Shown piece after piece: positions 1 to 6,646 of a stretch of 6,646 bases of DNA (within the stretch, counting starts at the first letter, position 1; every line of letters starts with the position of its first letter). A model generated the notes under the pieces. It had not been told where the DNA came from. It worked only from the letters and a program-made list of their open reading frames with translations, and made no database searches. The stretch spans positions 1 to 6,646 of the forward strand of contig JAFSZW010000016.1 in the NCBI GenBank assembly GCA_017458865.1. The letters run 5' to 3'. The position numbers and the translations under genes are program-made. Source of the DNA: Clostridia bacterium. GTDB lineage: Bacteria > Bacillota > Clostridia > Christensenellales > Aristaeellaceae.

Positions 1-758
1 AGTGGGACATGAATCGCAACATCTCCATGTGGGGTGCCCATCTGCCGGCAGATCAGCAGCAGGAAATGGGACACCGGTACATCCTCGGCCTATATGAGAT
101 CCTGAATGAGATCACCAGCCGCTTCCCGGACGTCCTCTTCGAAAGCTGCGCCAGCGGCGGCGGGCGTTTTGACCTCGGCATGCTCTGCTACATGCCGCAG
201 ACCTGGTGTTCGGATGATACGGATGCCTGGATGCGCTGCCGGATCGAATCCTCCACCTCACTGCTCTTCCCGCCTTCCACCATGGGAGCCCATGTTTCGG
301 CAAGCCCGAACCACCAGATTGGCCGGTCCACGCCGCTTGAAACGCGCGCAGCAGTTGCCATGTGCGGCACATATGGCTATGAGCTTGATCTGCTCAGGCT
401 GCCGGATGAGGAAATCGATAAGATCCGGGAACTGAACACGAAAGTGCATGCCCTGCAGCCGCTCCTCTATTACGGTGACCTCTATCGCCTCCGCGATCCC
501 TATACGGGCAATGAGGCTGCCTGGATGATGGTCAGTCGGGATCAGCGGGAAGCCCTTGTCACCCATGTCTATGCCCAGGCCTTCCCCAATCAGAAATCCC
601 GTCTGCTCCGCCTTAATGGCCTGAATCCCGAGCTTGATTACCTTGATGAGGCAAGCGGCATCGTGTACGGCGGAGATGAGCTCATGCAGCACGGTATCCC
701 GCTCAAAACTGCCTGGAACGATTACATGGCGCAACAGTTTCATCTGACCGCCATATAG
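1..758 (+). CDS. Alpha-galactosidase, glycoside hydrolase family 36 (3' part only)
   Basis: The encoded enzyme hydrolyses terminal alpha-1,6-galactosyl residues of melibiose, raffinose or stachyose, normally in the cytoplasm, by a retaining two-aspartate mechanism. The reading frame is open through the left edge: codons at 3-8 read W-D directly before the ATG at 9, giving the family motif WDMNRNIS, whose Asp (6-8) is the catalytic nucleophile. Numbering from that Met, ESCASGGGRFD (45-55) is the conserved Cys/Gly substrate-binding motif and WCSDDTDAW (66-74) carries the acid/base Asp, most likely D69. The remainder is the end of the (beta/alpha)8 barrel and a C-terminal beta domain. About 250 residues follow the nucleophile, as in full-length group I enzymes of about 730 residues, so the C-terminus looks complete and about two thirds of the gene lies outside the window. 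The ATG at 9 is internal, not a start. Specificity and any transporter or regulator partners cannot be seen. Family assignment is firm; substrate is inferred. Confidence 0.95.
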   Translation, partial: WDMNRNISMWGAHLPADQQQEMGHRYILGLYEILNEITSRFPDVLFESCASGGGRFDLGMLCYMPQTWCSDDTDAWMRCRIESSTSLLFPPSTMGAHVSASPNHQIGRSTPLETRAAVAMCGTYGYELDLLRLPDEEIDKIRELNTKVHALQPLLYYGDLYRLRDPYTGNEAAWMMVSRDQREALVTHVYAQAFPNQKSRLLRLNGLNPELDYLDEASGIVYGGDELMQHGIPLKTAWNDYMAQQFHLTAI

Positions 759-779
759 CCTGAAAGGAACAATCTGATT

Positions 780-812
780 AAAAACAAGGACCAGCCCCGG
801 CTGGTCCTTGTT
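780..812 (-). terminator. Rho-independent terminator of the minus-strand operon, possibly bidirectional
   Basis: A perfect 14-bp inverted repeat (783-796 with 799-812, centre CC; in practice about 13 bp with a 4-nt loop) is followed on the minus strand by a run of five T (784-780, partly in the stem base) and then AAT. The stem begins 4 nt after the stop codon of the phosphoesterase gene. On the plus strand the hairpin lies 24 nt after the alpha-galactosidase stop, but what follows it (CATATTAG) is not a proper U-tract, so termination there would be weaker. It sits between two convergent genes and probably serves both. Confidence 0.9.
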
Positions 813-816
813 CATA

Positions 817-1683
817 TTAGGGCGCTTTGAGCAATGCTTCTATGTCATGCCAGTACTGGTCGACACGTTTGCCGTCCGGCCAGTCATACTGCTCATCCGC
901 CAGATGCAGCGCATCCATGGAAATGCAGCTTTCGCCCAGTGACTTTGAGATCTGGTCTGCCAGCCCGATGAACGGAACCATATAGCTCTGGTTCGTCGTC
1001 ATCTGCTGACAGATAAGCCGGGACATGACCGGATTCTGCGCAATCATCCCGGTGTCATAGAACACGCGGCAGACACGCCTGATGTCATAGGAGACGAATT
1101 GCGGTCTGAGCACGGCTGTATCATCGTAAAGCCACAGCATGTTGTACGAGGCGGCACCGGGAATGCCGGCATCCATGCATCCGCTGCTCCCTATGCTGTC
1201 AATCACCAGATCCTCTGTGCGGATCTGCGTCGGGTTGTGGCCGTGTCCGCAGATAATATGGCGGATACCGTCAAAGTGCAGTGTCCTGAGCTTTGGAACG
1301 GCGCGCTCCGGATCATAGACCGGGAATGTATCCATGCCGGGGAGCGCATGGCAGAAACAAAGTGATCCGATCTGCTCGGTTTCAGGCAGCGTGATCTGCG
1401 CTCTCGTCACCCGCTCCGCCGTAAAGCGCACGGAATCAAAGTTTGCGCCCTCAAAGCCGGGCAGTCCGTCCATGACGCTGCGGACATACCGCTCATGGTT
1501 GCCATCCAGGCACTTGACCTGATACTGATCGAGCAGTCTGAGCGTCTCCTGAGGCGACGGGCCCAGATTGACCTGGTCGCCCAGGGAGAGAATGCGGTCC
1601 GGATTCTGCGCCTCAATATCCCGAAGGATTGCCTCAAGCGCAACGACATTGGCATGGATATCTGAAATCAGTGCGATTCTCAT
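817..1683 (-). CDS. Calcineurin-like metallophosphoesterase (YfcE/MJ0936-like)
   Basis: A predicted cytoplasmic dinuclear-metal phosphoesterase or phosphodiesterase of 288 residues. From the chosen start the metal-binding motifs appear in canonical order: D8-x-H10 in SDIHAN, GD (D36), GNHE (N62, H63), a lone His in FCHALP (H112) and GHGH (H147, H149; GHTH is commoner). All expected ligands are present, so it should be active. Residues after about 190 form an extension beyond the minimal fold, in which a YD-centred segment recalls related Bacillota proteins; I recognise no named domain there. Two in-frame ATGs exist. The one at 1689 abuts the AAAGGA ribosome binding site with no spacing, whereas the one at 1683 has 6 nt and yields MRIALISDIHAN, the usual family N-terminus, so 1683 is preferred. 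The gene follows the SNF2 gene by 51 nt with no terminator between, so it is probably the last gene of that operon. The substrate is unknown: cyclic nucleotide, nucleotide phosphate or phosphoprotein are all possible. Confidence 0.9.
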   Translation of the reverse strand: MRIALISDIHANVVALEAILRDIEAQNPDRILSLGDQVNLGPSPQETLRLLDQYQVKCLDGNHERYVRSVMDGLPGFEGANFDSVRFTAERVTRAQITLPETEQIGSLCFCHALPGMDTFPVYDPERAVPKLRTLHFDGIRHIICGHGHNPTQIRTEDLVIDSIGSSGCMDAGIPGAASYNMLWLYDDTAVLRPQFVSYDIRRVCRVFYDTGMIAQNPVMSRLICQQMTTNQSYMVPFIGLADQISKSLGESCISMDALHLADEQYDWPDGKRVDQYWHDIEALLKAP

Positions 1684-1689
1684 AGACAT

Positions 1690-1695
1690 TCCTTT
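1690..1695 (-). promoter_or_regulatory. Ribosome binding site that decides the phosphoesterase start
   Basis: The minus strand reads AAAGGA here, followed at once by ATG-TCT-ATG. Spacing to the first ATG (1689) is 0 nt and to the second (1683) is 6 nt. Only the second is workable for initiation, which is why the gene is called from 1683. It lies in the 51-nt gap (1684-1734) after the SNF2 stop. No terminator and no convincing promoter were seen in that gap. Confidence 0.75.
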
Positions 1696-1734
1696 ATTGG
1701 TTTTATCAGTGGATTGAGACCCGCAAAATGCAGG

Positions 1735-4700
1735 CTACAGGCTGCTCTGGGGGATACTGCCGTCATCTGAAAGCAGCTCGAGCAGTTCCTCTCTTGAGAG
1801 ACGGTTGAAGACACCGGTTTCGCCGCTCAGAATGCCCTCCGCAAGTTCACGCTTGGATTCCTGCAGTTCCTGAACGCGCTCCTCTATCGTGTTCTGGGCG
1901 ATGAGATTGAACACGGAAACCGGGCGCACCTGACCGATCCTGTGGGCGCGGTCTGTCGCCTGATTCATGGCGGCGACATTCCACCAGGGTTCAAAGTGAA
2001 TGACGATGTCGGCACCGGTCAGGTTGAGTCCGGTTCCGCCGGCCTTGAGTGAAATCATGAAGACAGGGGTGTCATCCGAATTGAAGGCATCTGCCAGCGA
2101 GAGGCGTTCCTCTTTGGGCGTAGAGCCGGACAGGTGATAGAAACGGATGCCCTCCGCATTCAGGTCGGATTCGATGAGGGCCATCATGGAGGTAAACTGG
2201 GAGAAGACCAGGATCTTGTGCCCGCCGTCTATCGCCTCCTGAATCATCCGGATCAGCTCCTCACGCTTTGAACTTGTGCCTGAATAGTTCTCATAGACCA
2301 GCGCAGGATCGCAGCAGATCTGCCTCAGACGCATGAGCTCTGCCATAATCCTGAAACGCTGCTTTTCAGGACTCTCCGTATCCGTCTCATGCAGCATAAC
2401 CCGGATATGCTCCACCTGCGCACTGTAGAGTTTCTGCTGTTCGCCGCTGAGCGTGATAAACCGCGTCTCCTCCGTCTTTTCCGGCAGGTCCCGGAGCACG
2501 TCTTTCTTGAGCCGCCGCATGATAAACGGGGAGACCATGCGCCTCAGACGGTCCATGGCATCATCGTCCTGATATTTGACGGCGGGCAGTTCTATCTCAT
2601 TTCGGAACTTGCTGTAGGCGTACAGAAAACCAGGCATCAGGAAATCAAAGATGGACCACAGCTCGCTCAGACGGTTCTCAATCGGGGTACCGGTCAGGGC
2701 AAGGCGGTGCTTTGCCTCAATGATCTTGGCAGCCTTTGCTGCAGAGGAGCCCTGATTCTTGATGTACTGCGCCTCGTCAAGGACATGCAGCCAGAACGTG
2801 CATCCTTCGTATTTGTCAACGTCCCGCTTCATCAGGTCATATGAGGTAATGAGGACATCTGCATTGGCGTCGTTTTGGATGACCTGCTGCCGCTGCTGAA
2901 CACTCCCCTCGACCGGCACAACGCTCAGCGAGGGTGCAAAGCGCTTGAATTCCCGGATCCAGTTGTACACAAGAGACGCAGGACAGGTAATCAGGGATGT
3001 CATCCCGCTGCTGCGGCCGTTTTCCTTATCGGACAGGATGACCGATATGACCTGTATGGTCTTGCCAAGGCCCATATCATCCGCAAGAATACCGCTGAAT
3101 CCGCTGCAGAGCAGACGCTCCATCCACTTAAAGCCGGTGACCTGATATTCCCTCAGGGTGGATACAAGCGACGCAGGCGGCTCATAATCCGCGGCGTGTG
3201 CTGCATCAAACTGGTCAAGAAGCGCTGCAAATGACTCATCCCGTGCGCTGATGATATCATCATGCGTCTTCATCATTTCGTCCAGATACAGCATCCTATA
3301 TGCCGGCAGATGCATCTTTCCGTCCACGAACTCCTTGAGCGAGACATCTGTCGCATTCAGGAACTCAAACATCAGATTCACGGTTTCGCTGAGATCCAGG
3401 AATTCACCGTTCCGGAGCACATGGAAATTCTTCTTCTTCTGGTAGCTCCTGAGAATCTCAAAGAGCTCCTCCTGAGTAAACTCATCTGATTGAACGCTGA
3501 GCGTCAGCAGGCCGCTTTCCACACGAACGCCCACCTGAGGACTGAATCCTCTGCGAATCCTGAGTTTGCGGAACTCCTCAGATGCCTGAACCTCACCGAG
3601 CATCTGAAGCTCATTTACCCCATTCCTCAGGAAAGAATACGTCGCATCGTCTTTCCGCTCCATGACGCTGATCTTATCGGCCTCATGGTAATCAGGAAAC
3701 CATTTGGTGACGGCATCATAGGCTGGCTGCTCAGAATACATATCCCTAAAAAATCCGGCCCGCTCGTTTCTGTTGACCAGCTCCGCCTGATACTCTCCAT
3801 ACCTGACCTTTGCACCGCAGAACAGATTATGCTCATCGCAGTCGAGATAAAAAATGTTCTTTCCCTCAGGCGGAATAAAGTCTTTTGCGATCTCATACGC
3901 GTAATCGTCAATTTCCATCGCAGCAGACATGGCAGGCAGTACCTTCCGGTAAAATTCCCCCATTCTCTGTCGTCCGATTTCAAAAGAGACGTTCATGTTG
4001 GAATCGACAATTTCATACAGCGGCGCAATGCTGCTGAACCAACTGACGGGCGCCCTCAGCCACTTTGACCCCTGTTCAAAGTATACGTAATCCACACCGT
4101 CGCGCTTCATTGGCAATTTGCCGGTAAGGCTGACCCCTTTGAACCGCCCGTTATCATCCTGCAGCGGGTAAACATTCATATGAATATGCGGGGTTCCATC
4201 CTCAAGCCGGATCTCTTTATCCTTGAATGTGGTCAGTTTCTTCCCGACATAGATGTCAAAGAATTCATCCAGGGTGACACCCGCGAGCTCAATGCCTGAA
4301 TCATTGATGCTGCTGTAAACATTATCCCTTCCGCCGGATGTCTTATCCCTGCTTTTCACAACCTTTCGGATCAGCCTGATAATGCGCTCGGTTGTGCGAT
4401 CCATGCGATCCATGCGGAAATTGATGTAGTTCGACTTAAACAGTTGAAACTTTCCCTGGCTGTCATATGCATCTACCAGTTTCAGAAAGTTGTTGATCTT
4501 GTAGTCCCGGTCAGTACCACAGCGAAACTCGACGGCCAGTCTGTTGTTCGCAGTGTACAGTAAAGGCGTCATCCGGATAAGCTGGCCGCCATACAGACTC
4601 TCAGTCTGCTCTGCTGCAGTGAGTTTTGAGAAACTCTCAATCATCCTTGTGCCGGTCTTATCCGTCAGATCAGGCTCGGCGTTTTTTTCAAGGCTGCTGC

Positions 4701-5427
4701 GCAGAAGCAGCATGGCTGCCACCTGATGCTCACAGAGGACATTGCCATCAACAGGGTCATAATTCGGATAACCCCGGCATTTATCAGCTGAGCATCTCAT
4801 GAAATTGATACCATCGACACCGCAGATGATGGTCACCTCTGCCTGCTCGTAGCCATCCACCACCGATACATTAAGACGAAACTGCTTCTCATCATTTTCG
4901 AGTTTTGTCATGCTGTGGTAGGTGACCTTTGCAGCCCGGATTTTAACCAGATTTCTGCCGCGTTCAAGCATGCTCTCCGTCACCAGATACTTTTTTGAAA
5001 AAATCCGGCTTAGGTTAAACTCGATGTAGGGAACCAGATAGCTGTCCTTCATCACCGTGTTCCCGCTGCCATCGCCCAGTTGATACTGACTTTCATCTAT
5101 GGTGACAACAGGAACCACCTCAATTGGCACCTTCCGCTTCATCTTTGAGACGCCCTCATGCCAGTTGACAAACAGTTCGTCCAGTTTCATCATGGCAGCC
5201 ACCATGTGCTTGCAACGGAACCCATCTGCTGCAATGGCACAGCTGCAGCTGATTCTGACCCGGAAGGGTTCATCTACGGTAACTCTGACCTTGTAATGCT
5301 CCGTCCCCTCTACCGTACAGATGAGGCTGTTCTGCGTAATCTGGACATTATCGCTGATTTTCCCTTCATCATACAGGGCACGGCCTGACTCAATGATTTT
5401 GCTTGAATAGATCTGTTCCCACTTCAT
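1735..5427 (-). CDS. SNF2-family helicase/ATPase with N-terminal SWIM zinc fingers
   Basis: A 1230-residue superfamily 2 ATPase expected to translocate on double-stranded DNA or remodel protein-DNA complexes rather than unwind strands. The N-terminus carries a SWIM zinc finger (C61-x-C63...C72-x-H74) and a second SWIM-like copy (C212, C217, C232-x-H234). Residues about 250-740 form a long region resembling the bacterial SNF2-associated region, with no catalytic motif I can name. The motor occupies about 755-1200: motif I DDMGLGKT (783-790), Ia around TCPASLVYNW (814-823), II DEAQ (884-887), III LTGTPIEN (911-918), IV KILVFSQF (1071-1078), V SLKAGGTGLNL (1126-1136), VI QATDRAHRIGQ (1156-1166). 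All are intact, so it should be active. Its ATG overlaps the stop of the upstream protease as ATGA, and no strong Shine-Dalgarno precedes it, so coupled translation is likely. Length fits large bacterial SWIM-SNF2 proteins. The cellular role is unknown: transcription, repair and defence are all reported for SNF2 relatives. Confidence 0.96.
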   Translation of the reverse strand: MKWEQIYSSKIIESGRALYDEGKISDNVQITQNSLICTVEGTEHYKVRVTVDEPFRVRISCSCAIAADGFRCKHMVAAMMKLDELFVNWHEGVSKMKRKVPIEVVPVVTIDESQYQLGDGSGNTVMKDSYLVPYIEFNLSRIFSKKYLVTESMLERGRNLVKIRAAKVTYHSMTKLENDEKQFRLNVSVVDGYEQAEVTIICGVDGINFMRCSADKCRGYPNYDPVDGNVLCEHQVAAMLLLRSSLEKNAEPDLTDKTGTRMIESFSKLTAAEQTESLYGGQLIRMTPLLYTANNRLAVEFRCGTDRDYKINNFLKLVDAYDSQGKFQLFKSNYINFRMDRMDRTTERIIRLIRKVVKSRDKTSGGRDNVYSSINDSGIELAGVTLDEFFDIYVGKKLTTFKDKEIRLEDGTPHIHMNVYPLQDDNGRFKGVSLTGKLPMKRDGVDYVYFEQGSKWLRAPVSWFSSIAPLYEIVDSNMNVSFEIGRQRMGEFYRKVLPAMSAAMEIDDYAYEIAKDFIPPEGKNIFYLDCDEHNLFCGAKVRYGEYQAELVNRNERAGFFRDMYSEQPAYDAVTKWFPDYHEADKISVMERKDDATYSFLRNGVNELQMLGEVQASEEFRKLRIRRGFSPQVGVRVESGLLTLSVQSDEFTQEELFEILRSYQKKKNFHVLRNGEFLDLSETVNLMFEFLNATDVSLKEFVDGKMHLPAYRMLYLDEMMKTHDDIISARDESFAALLDQFDAAHAADYEPPASLVSTLREYQVTGFKWMERLLCSGFSGILADDMGLGKTIQVISVILSDKENGRSSGMTSLITCPASLVYNWIREFKRFAPSLSVVPVEGSVQQRQQVIQNDANADVLITSYDLMKRDVDKYEGCTFWLHVLDEAQYIKNQGSSAAKAAKIIEAKHRLALTGTPIENRLSELWSIFDFLMPGFLYAYSKFRNEIELPAVKYQDDDAMDRLRRMVSPFIMRRLKKDVLRDLPEKTEETRFITLSGEQQKLYSAQVEHIRVMLHETDTESPEKQRFRIMAELMRLRQICCDPALVYENYSGTSSKREELIRMIQEAIDGGHKILVFSQFTSMMALIESDLNAEGIRFYHLSGSTPKEERLSLADAFNSDDTPVFMISLKAGGTGLNLTGADIVIHFEPWWNVAAMNQATDRAHRIGQVRPVSVFNLIAQNTIEERVQELQESKRELAEGILSGETGVFNRLSREELLELLSDDGSIPQSSL
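4396..4416. repeat. Short in-frame tandem repeat, 9-bp unit, 2.3 copies
   Basis: The unit GCGATCCAT occurs twice in tandem plus a partial third copy, inside the SNF2 gene. On the minus strand it encodes RMDRMDR (around residues 338-344). Because the unit is three codons long the frame is kept. It is probably a small slippage duplication with little effect. Confidence 0.8.
4726..4794 (-). other. Second, divergent SWIM-like module (SNF2 residues 212-234)
   Basis: The trailing half CEHQVAAMLLL copies the first finger's CKHMVAAMMKL, and at DNA level 4711-4734 matches 5191-5214 at about 18 of 24 positions. The leading half differs: C-x-C is replaced by C212-x4-C217, and the loop to C232 is 14 residues rather than 8. 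The preceding segment (ERGRNL, about 155) also recalls ESGRAL (about 13) before finger 1. A duplicated module is likely; whether the altered copy still binds zinc is open. Confidence 0.6.
5206..5247 (-). other. SWIM zinc finger 1 (SNF2 residues 61-74)
   Basis: The pattern C-x-C-x8-C-x-H (C61, C63, C72, H74) matches the SWIM consensus and is followed by VAAMMKLDELF, the helix that usually trails the last ligand. SWIM fingers bind DNA or protein partners; here the finger probably targets the ATPase or mediates complex formation. Confidence 0.88.
5424..5427 (-). promoter_or_regulatory. ATGA stop-start overlap coupling protease and SNF2 genes
   Basis: The minus strand reads ATGA: the TGA ends the M48 protease and the ATG begins the SNF2 protein. 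The sequence just upstream (AAAGAAAGATGTAGCGGT) is purine-rich but has no good Shine-Dalgarno core. Translation of the SNF2 gene therefore probably relies on ribosomes that have just finished the protease, which would tie the two products in amount. Confidence 0.8.
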
Positions 5428-6646
5428 ACCGCTACATCTTTCTTTTCAATGCTTTCCATTGCCTTATGAATCGCATCTATCCGGCTGGCCATGCCGGGAT
5501 GGTCATATTCGAGTGCCTCAATCAGGGGATGCGGATTGACATCCACCAGTTCATCATTGCTCAATCGCTTAAACGTCACGATCAGTTCGTTTCCATAACC
5601 GTTTTTAACTGCCTCACGGTCTGCCTCATATTCCTCGCTGCGGGAACGGCTGTTGTGAATATACCCGTAAATGATGCCGAGCGGCCCGGTAATGGACGAG
5701 ATCACTGTCATGATAATGGTGTAGTTATTGACGGTTATGCCAAAGGATTCCATCACCCATGCACTTAATGCAAGGAGCGGCTGCGGCTGATTGATCAGGG
5801 CAACCAGCAACAGGAACAGCAGGACAGGCACAGAATACGCAAGATAATTGCGCCAGTTGCGCTTATGTTTCAGGTGCCCGATCTCATGTGAGAGGACCGC
5901 CAGCAGCTCCCGCTCCTCATTTTCCTCCATGAAGTTATCGGCGATGCCGAACTCCCGATGCCAGAACAGCTTGAGCAGGAATGCATTCTTGCCTGTTGAC
6001 TTCTTCGACTCATTGTAGACATTGACATATCTGACCTTTTTCTTTGACCCCGCCTGCAGCTCATGGATTTTCGTGAGCAGCGGCCCCTCGGGCATCGGGG
6101 TAAATTTGTACTGCAGCCTCAGCGCCGCGTAACTGATCAGCATCAGCACGGTCATAACCAGGAAAACAGCGGCCGCCAGAACGAATCCGATCAGGAGGGC
6201 ACCTTTAAGCCCGATGCTGTAGTCATTCGTCCAGGCCCGCAGATGCTCACAGACAAAGACCAGAAGCGCTGTCAGAGCAACTGTCGCCACAATCTCAAGG
6301 ACCTCATTGATGCACTGGTCCTTGATGAATTCCTTCACGGTCTTCTTGTTCATCCCATACCGCTCTTCAATGCTGAACGTGGATATCCAGCTCTTGATGT
6401 TGCCAAGGATCAGCTCAGGAATCAGAAAGATCACATAGGTCAGCAGCGCAATCCGGAGCGGATCCCCCGCTGCAGTCTGCTCGACCCATACATACAGATT
6501 TGACAGGATCAGCGGGATATTCACCAGCAGGTTCAGTGCCATGAAGATGTAATGCAGGCGCCTGTATTCTGCTTTATACGCCAGGAACTTCTGATACCGT
6601 TCACTGTCATATACATCACTGACGGACTGCGGCAGCGGCTTTTTCC
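5424..6646 (-). CDS. M48-family (Ste24/CAAX-like) membrane zinc metalloprotease, 5' end outside window
   Basis: An integral membrane zinc endopeptidase, similar to CAAX prenyl protease 1 (Ste24) and distantly to HtpX. Numbered from the Met at 6542, the zinc site is HEIGH (219-223) with the third ligand in SEEYEAD (probably E304). Other family marks are RYGMNKKT (61-68), NESKKS...NAF (177-187) and DHPGMASRI (347-355). Hydrophobic segments lie near 3-18, 31-47, 80-98, 112-138, 234-250 and 270-294. The frame stays open to the right edge: 34 further codons upstream of 6542 encode a segment with LPQSVSDVYDSERYQKFLAY, typical of the Ste24 N-terminus. There is no ATG, GTG or TTG among them, so the true start is beyond 6646 and the Met at 6542 lies in the first membrane segment. 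With at least 406 residues it is near full length. Bacteria lack CAAX prenylation, so its role is more likely membrane protein quality control or peptide processing; substrate unknown. The SNF2 gene overlaps its stop by 4 nt. Confidence 0.93.
   Translation of the reverse strand, partial: KKPLPQSVSDVYDSERYQKFLAYKAEYRRLHYIFMALNLLVNIPLILSNLYVWVEQTAAGDPLRIALLTYVIFLIPELILGNIKSWISTFSIEERYGMNKKTVKEFIKDQCINEVLEIVATVALTALLVFVCEHLRAWTNDYSIGLKGALLIGFVLAAAVFLVMTVLMLISYAALRLQYKFTPMPEGPLLTKIHELQAGSKKKVRYVNVYNESKKSTGKNAFLLKLFWHREFGIADNFMEENEERELLAVLSHEIGHLKHKRNWRNYLAYSVPVLLFLLLVALINQPQPLLALSAWVMESFGITVNNYTIIMTVISSITGPLGIIYGYIHNSRSRSEEYEADREAVKNGYGNELIVTFKRLSNDELVDVNPHPLIEALEYDHPGMASRIDAIHKAMESIEKKDVAV

Noticed and set aside
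9..11. ATG that could be read as the start of a 249-residue protein
   Set aside because: The catalytic WD of the GH36 motif lies directly before it in frame, so it is an internal methionine of a truncated gene.
258..815. 185-residue open frame on the minus strand
   Set aside because: Antisense to the alpha-galactosidase and running through the terminator; no family features and no ribosome binding site of note.
1695..1734. Possible promoter (TTGCGG and GATAAA on the minus strand) before the phosphoesterase
   Set aside because: The spacing is only about 13 nt and the boxes are poor, so the gene is more simply read from the operon transcript.
3490..4068. 192-residue open frame on the plus strand inside the SNF2 gene
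   Set aside because: A shadow of a well-supported coding region with no recognisable motifs; likewise 2389-2844 and 2875-3234.
4991..5003. TTTTTTGAAAAAA palindrome resembling a terminator or binding site
   Set aside because: It has almost no loop, only A-T pairs, lies within codons of the SNF2 gene, and is explained by S-K-K coding next to I-F.
6063..6503. 146-residue plus-strand open frame opposite the protease
   Set aside because: It lies opposite membrane-segment codons of a real gene, and its Gln/His/Arg-rich composition is typical of antisense reading.
817..6646. Calling the three-gene block an established phage-defence system
   Set aside because: No nuclease, methylase, toxin or mobile-element signature accompanies it, and the match to known defence systems is only the shared SNF2 fold.

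Overview
The window looks like chromosome from a Bacillota (Firmicutes) bacterium, probably a gut-type anaerobe of the Clostridia or Erysipelotrichia kind. This rests on protein style (a GH36 group I alpha-galactosidase, a long SWIM-SNF2 ATPase, a small-molecule-type metallophosphoesterase) and a balanced base composition judged by eye at about 50% GC. No gene is diagnostic of a genus, so this is inference.

Layout: positions 1-758 (+ strand) hold the C-terminal third of a GH36 alpha-galactosidase, cut by the left edge exactly at its catalytic nucleophile motif. A strong hairpin with a U-tract (780-812) separates it from a convergent block of three minus-strand genes that fills the rest of the window. 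In transcription order these are: (i) a membrane zinc metalloprotease of the M48/Ste24 type, whose start lies beyond the right edge (5424-6646); (ii) a 1230-residue SNF2-family ATPase with two SWIM-like zinc modules at its N-terminus (1735-5427); (iii) a calcineurin-like metallophosphoesterase (817-1683).

The protease and the SNF2 gene overlap by an ATGA, so their translation is probably coupled. The phosphoesterase follows 51 nt after the SNF2 stop with its own ribosome binding site, and the unit ends at the hairpin 4 nt past its stop codon. The three genes therefore look like one operon, or the end of one, joining a membrane protease, a nucleic-acid translocase and a phosphoesterase. Sequence alone does not show what they do together. 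A stress-response or defence role is a hypothesis and ordinary housekeeping neighbourhood is equally possible.

No RNA genes, mobile elements, CRISPR arrays, attachment sites or origins were seen. There is no gene-free stretch over 300 bases; the only gaps are 759-816 and 1684-1734.
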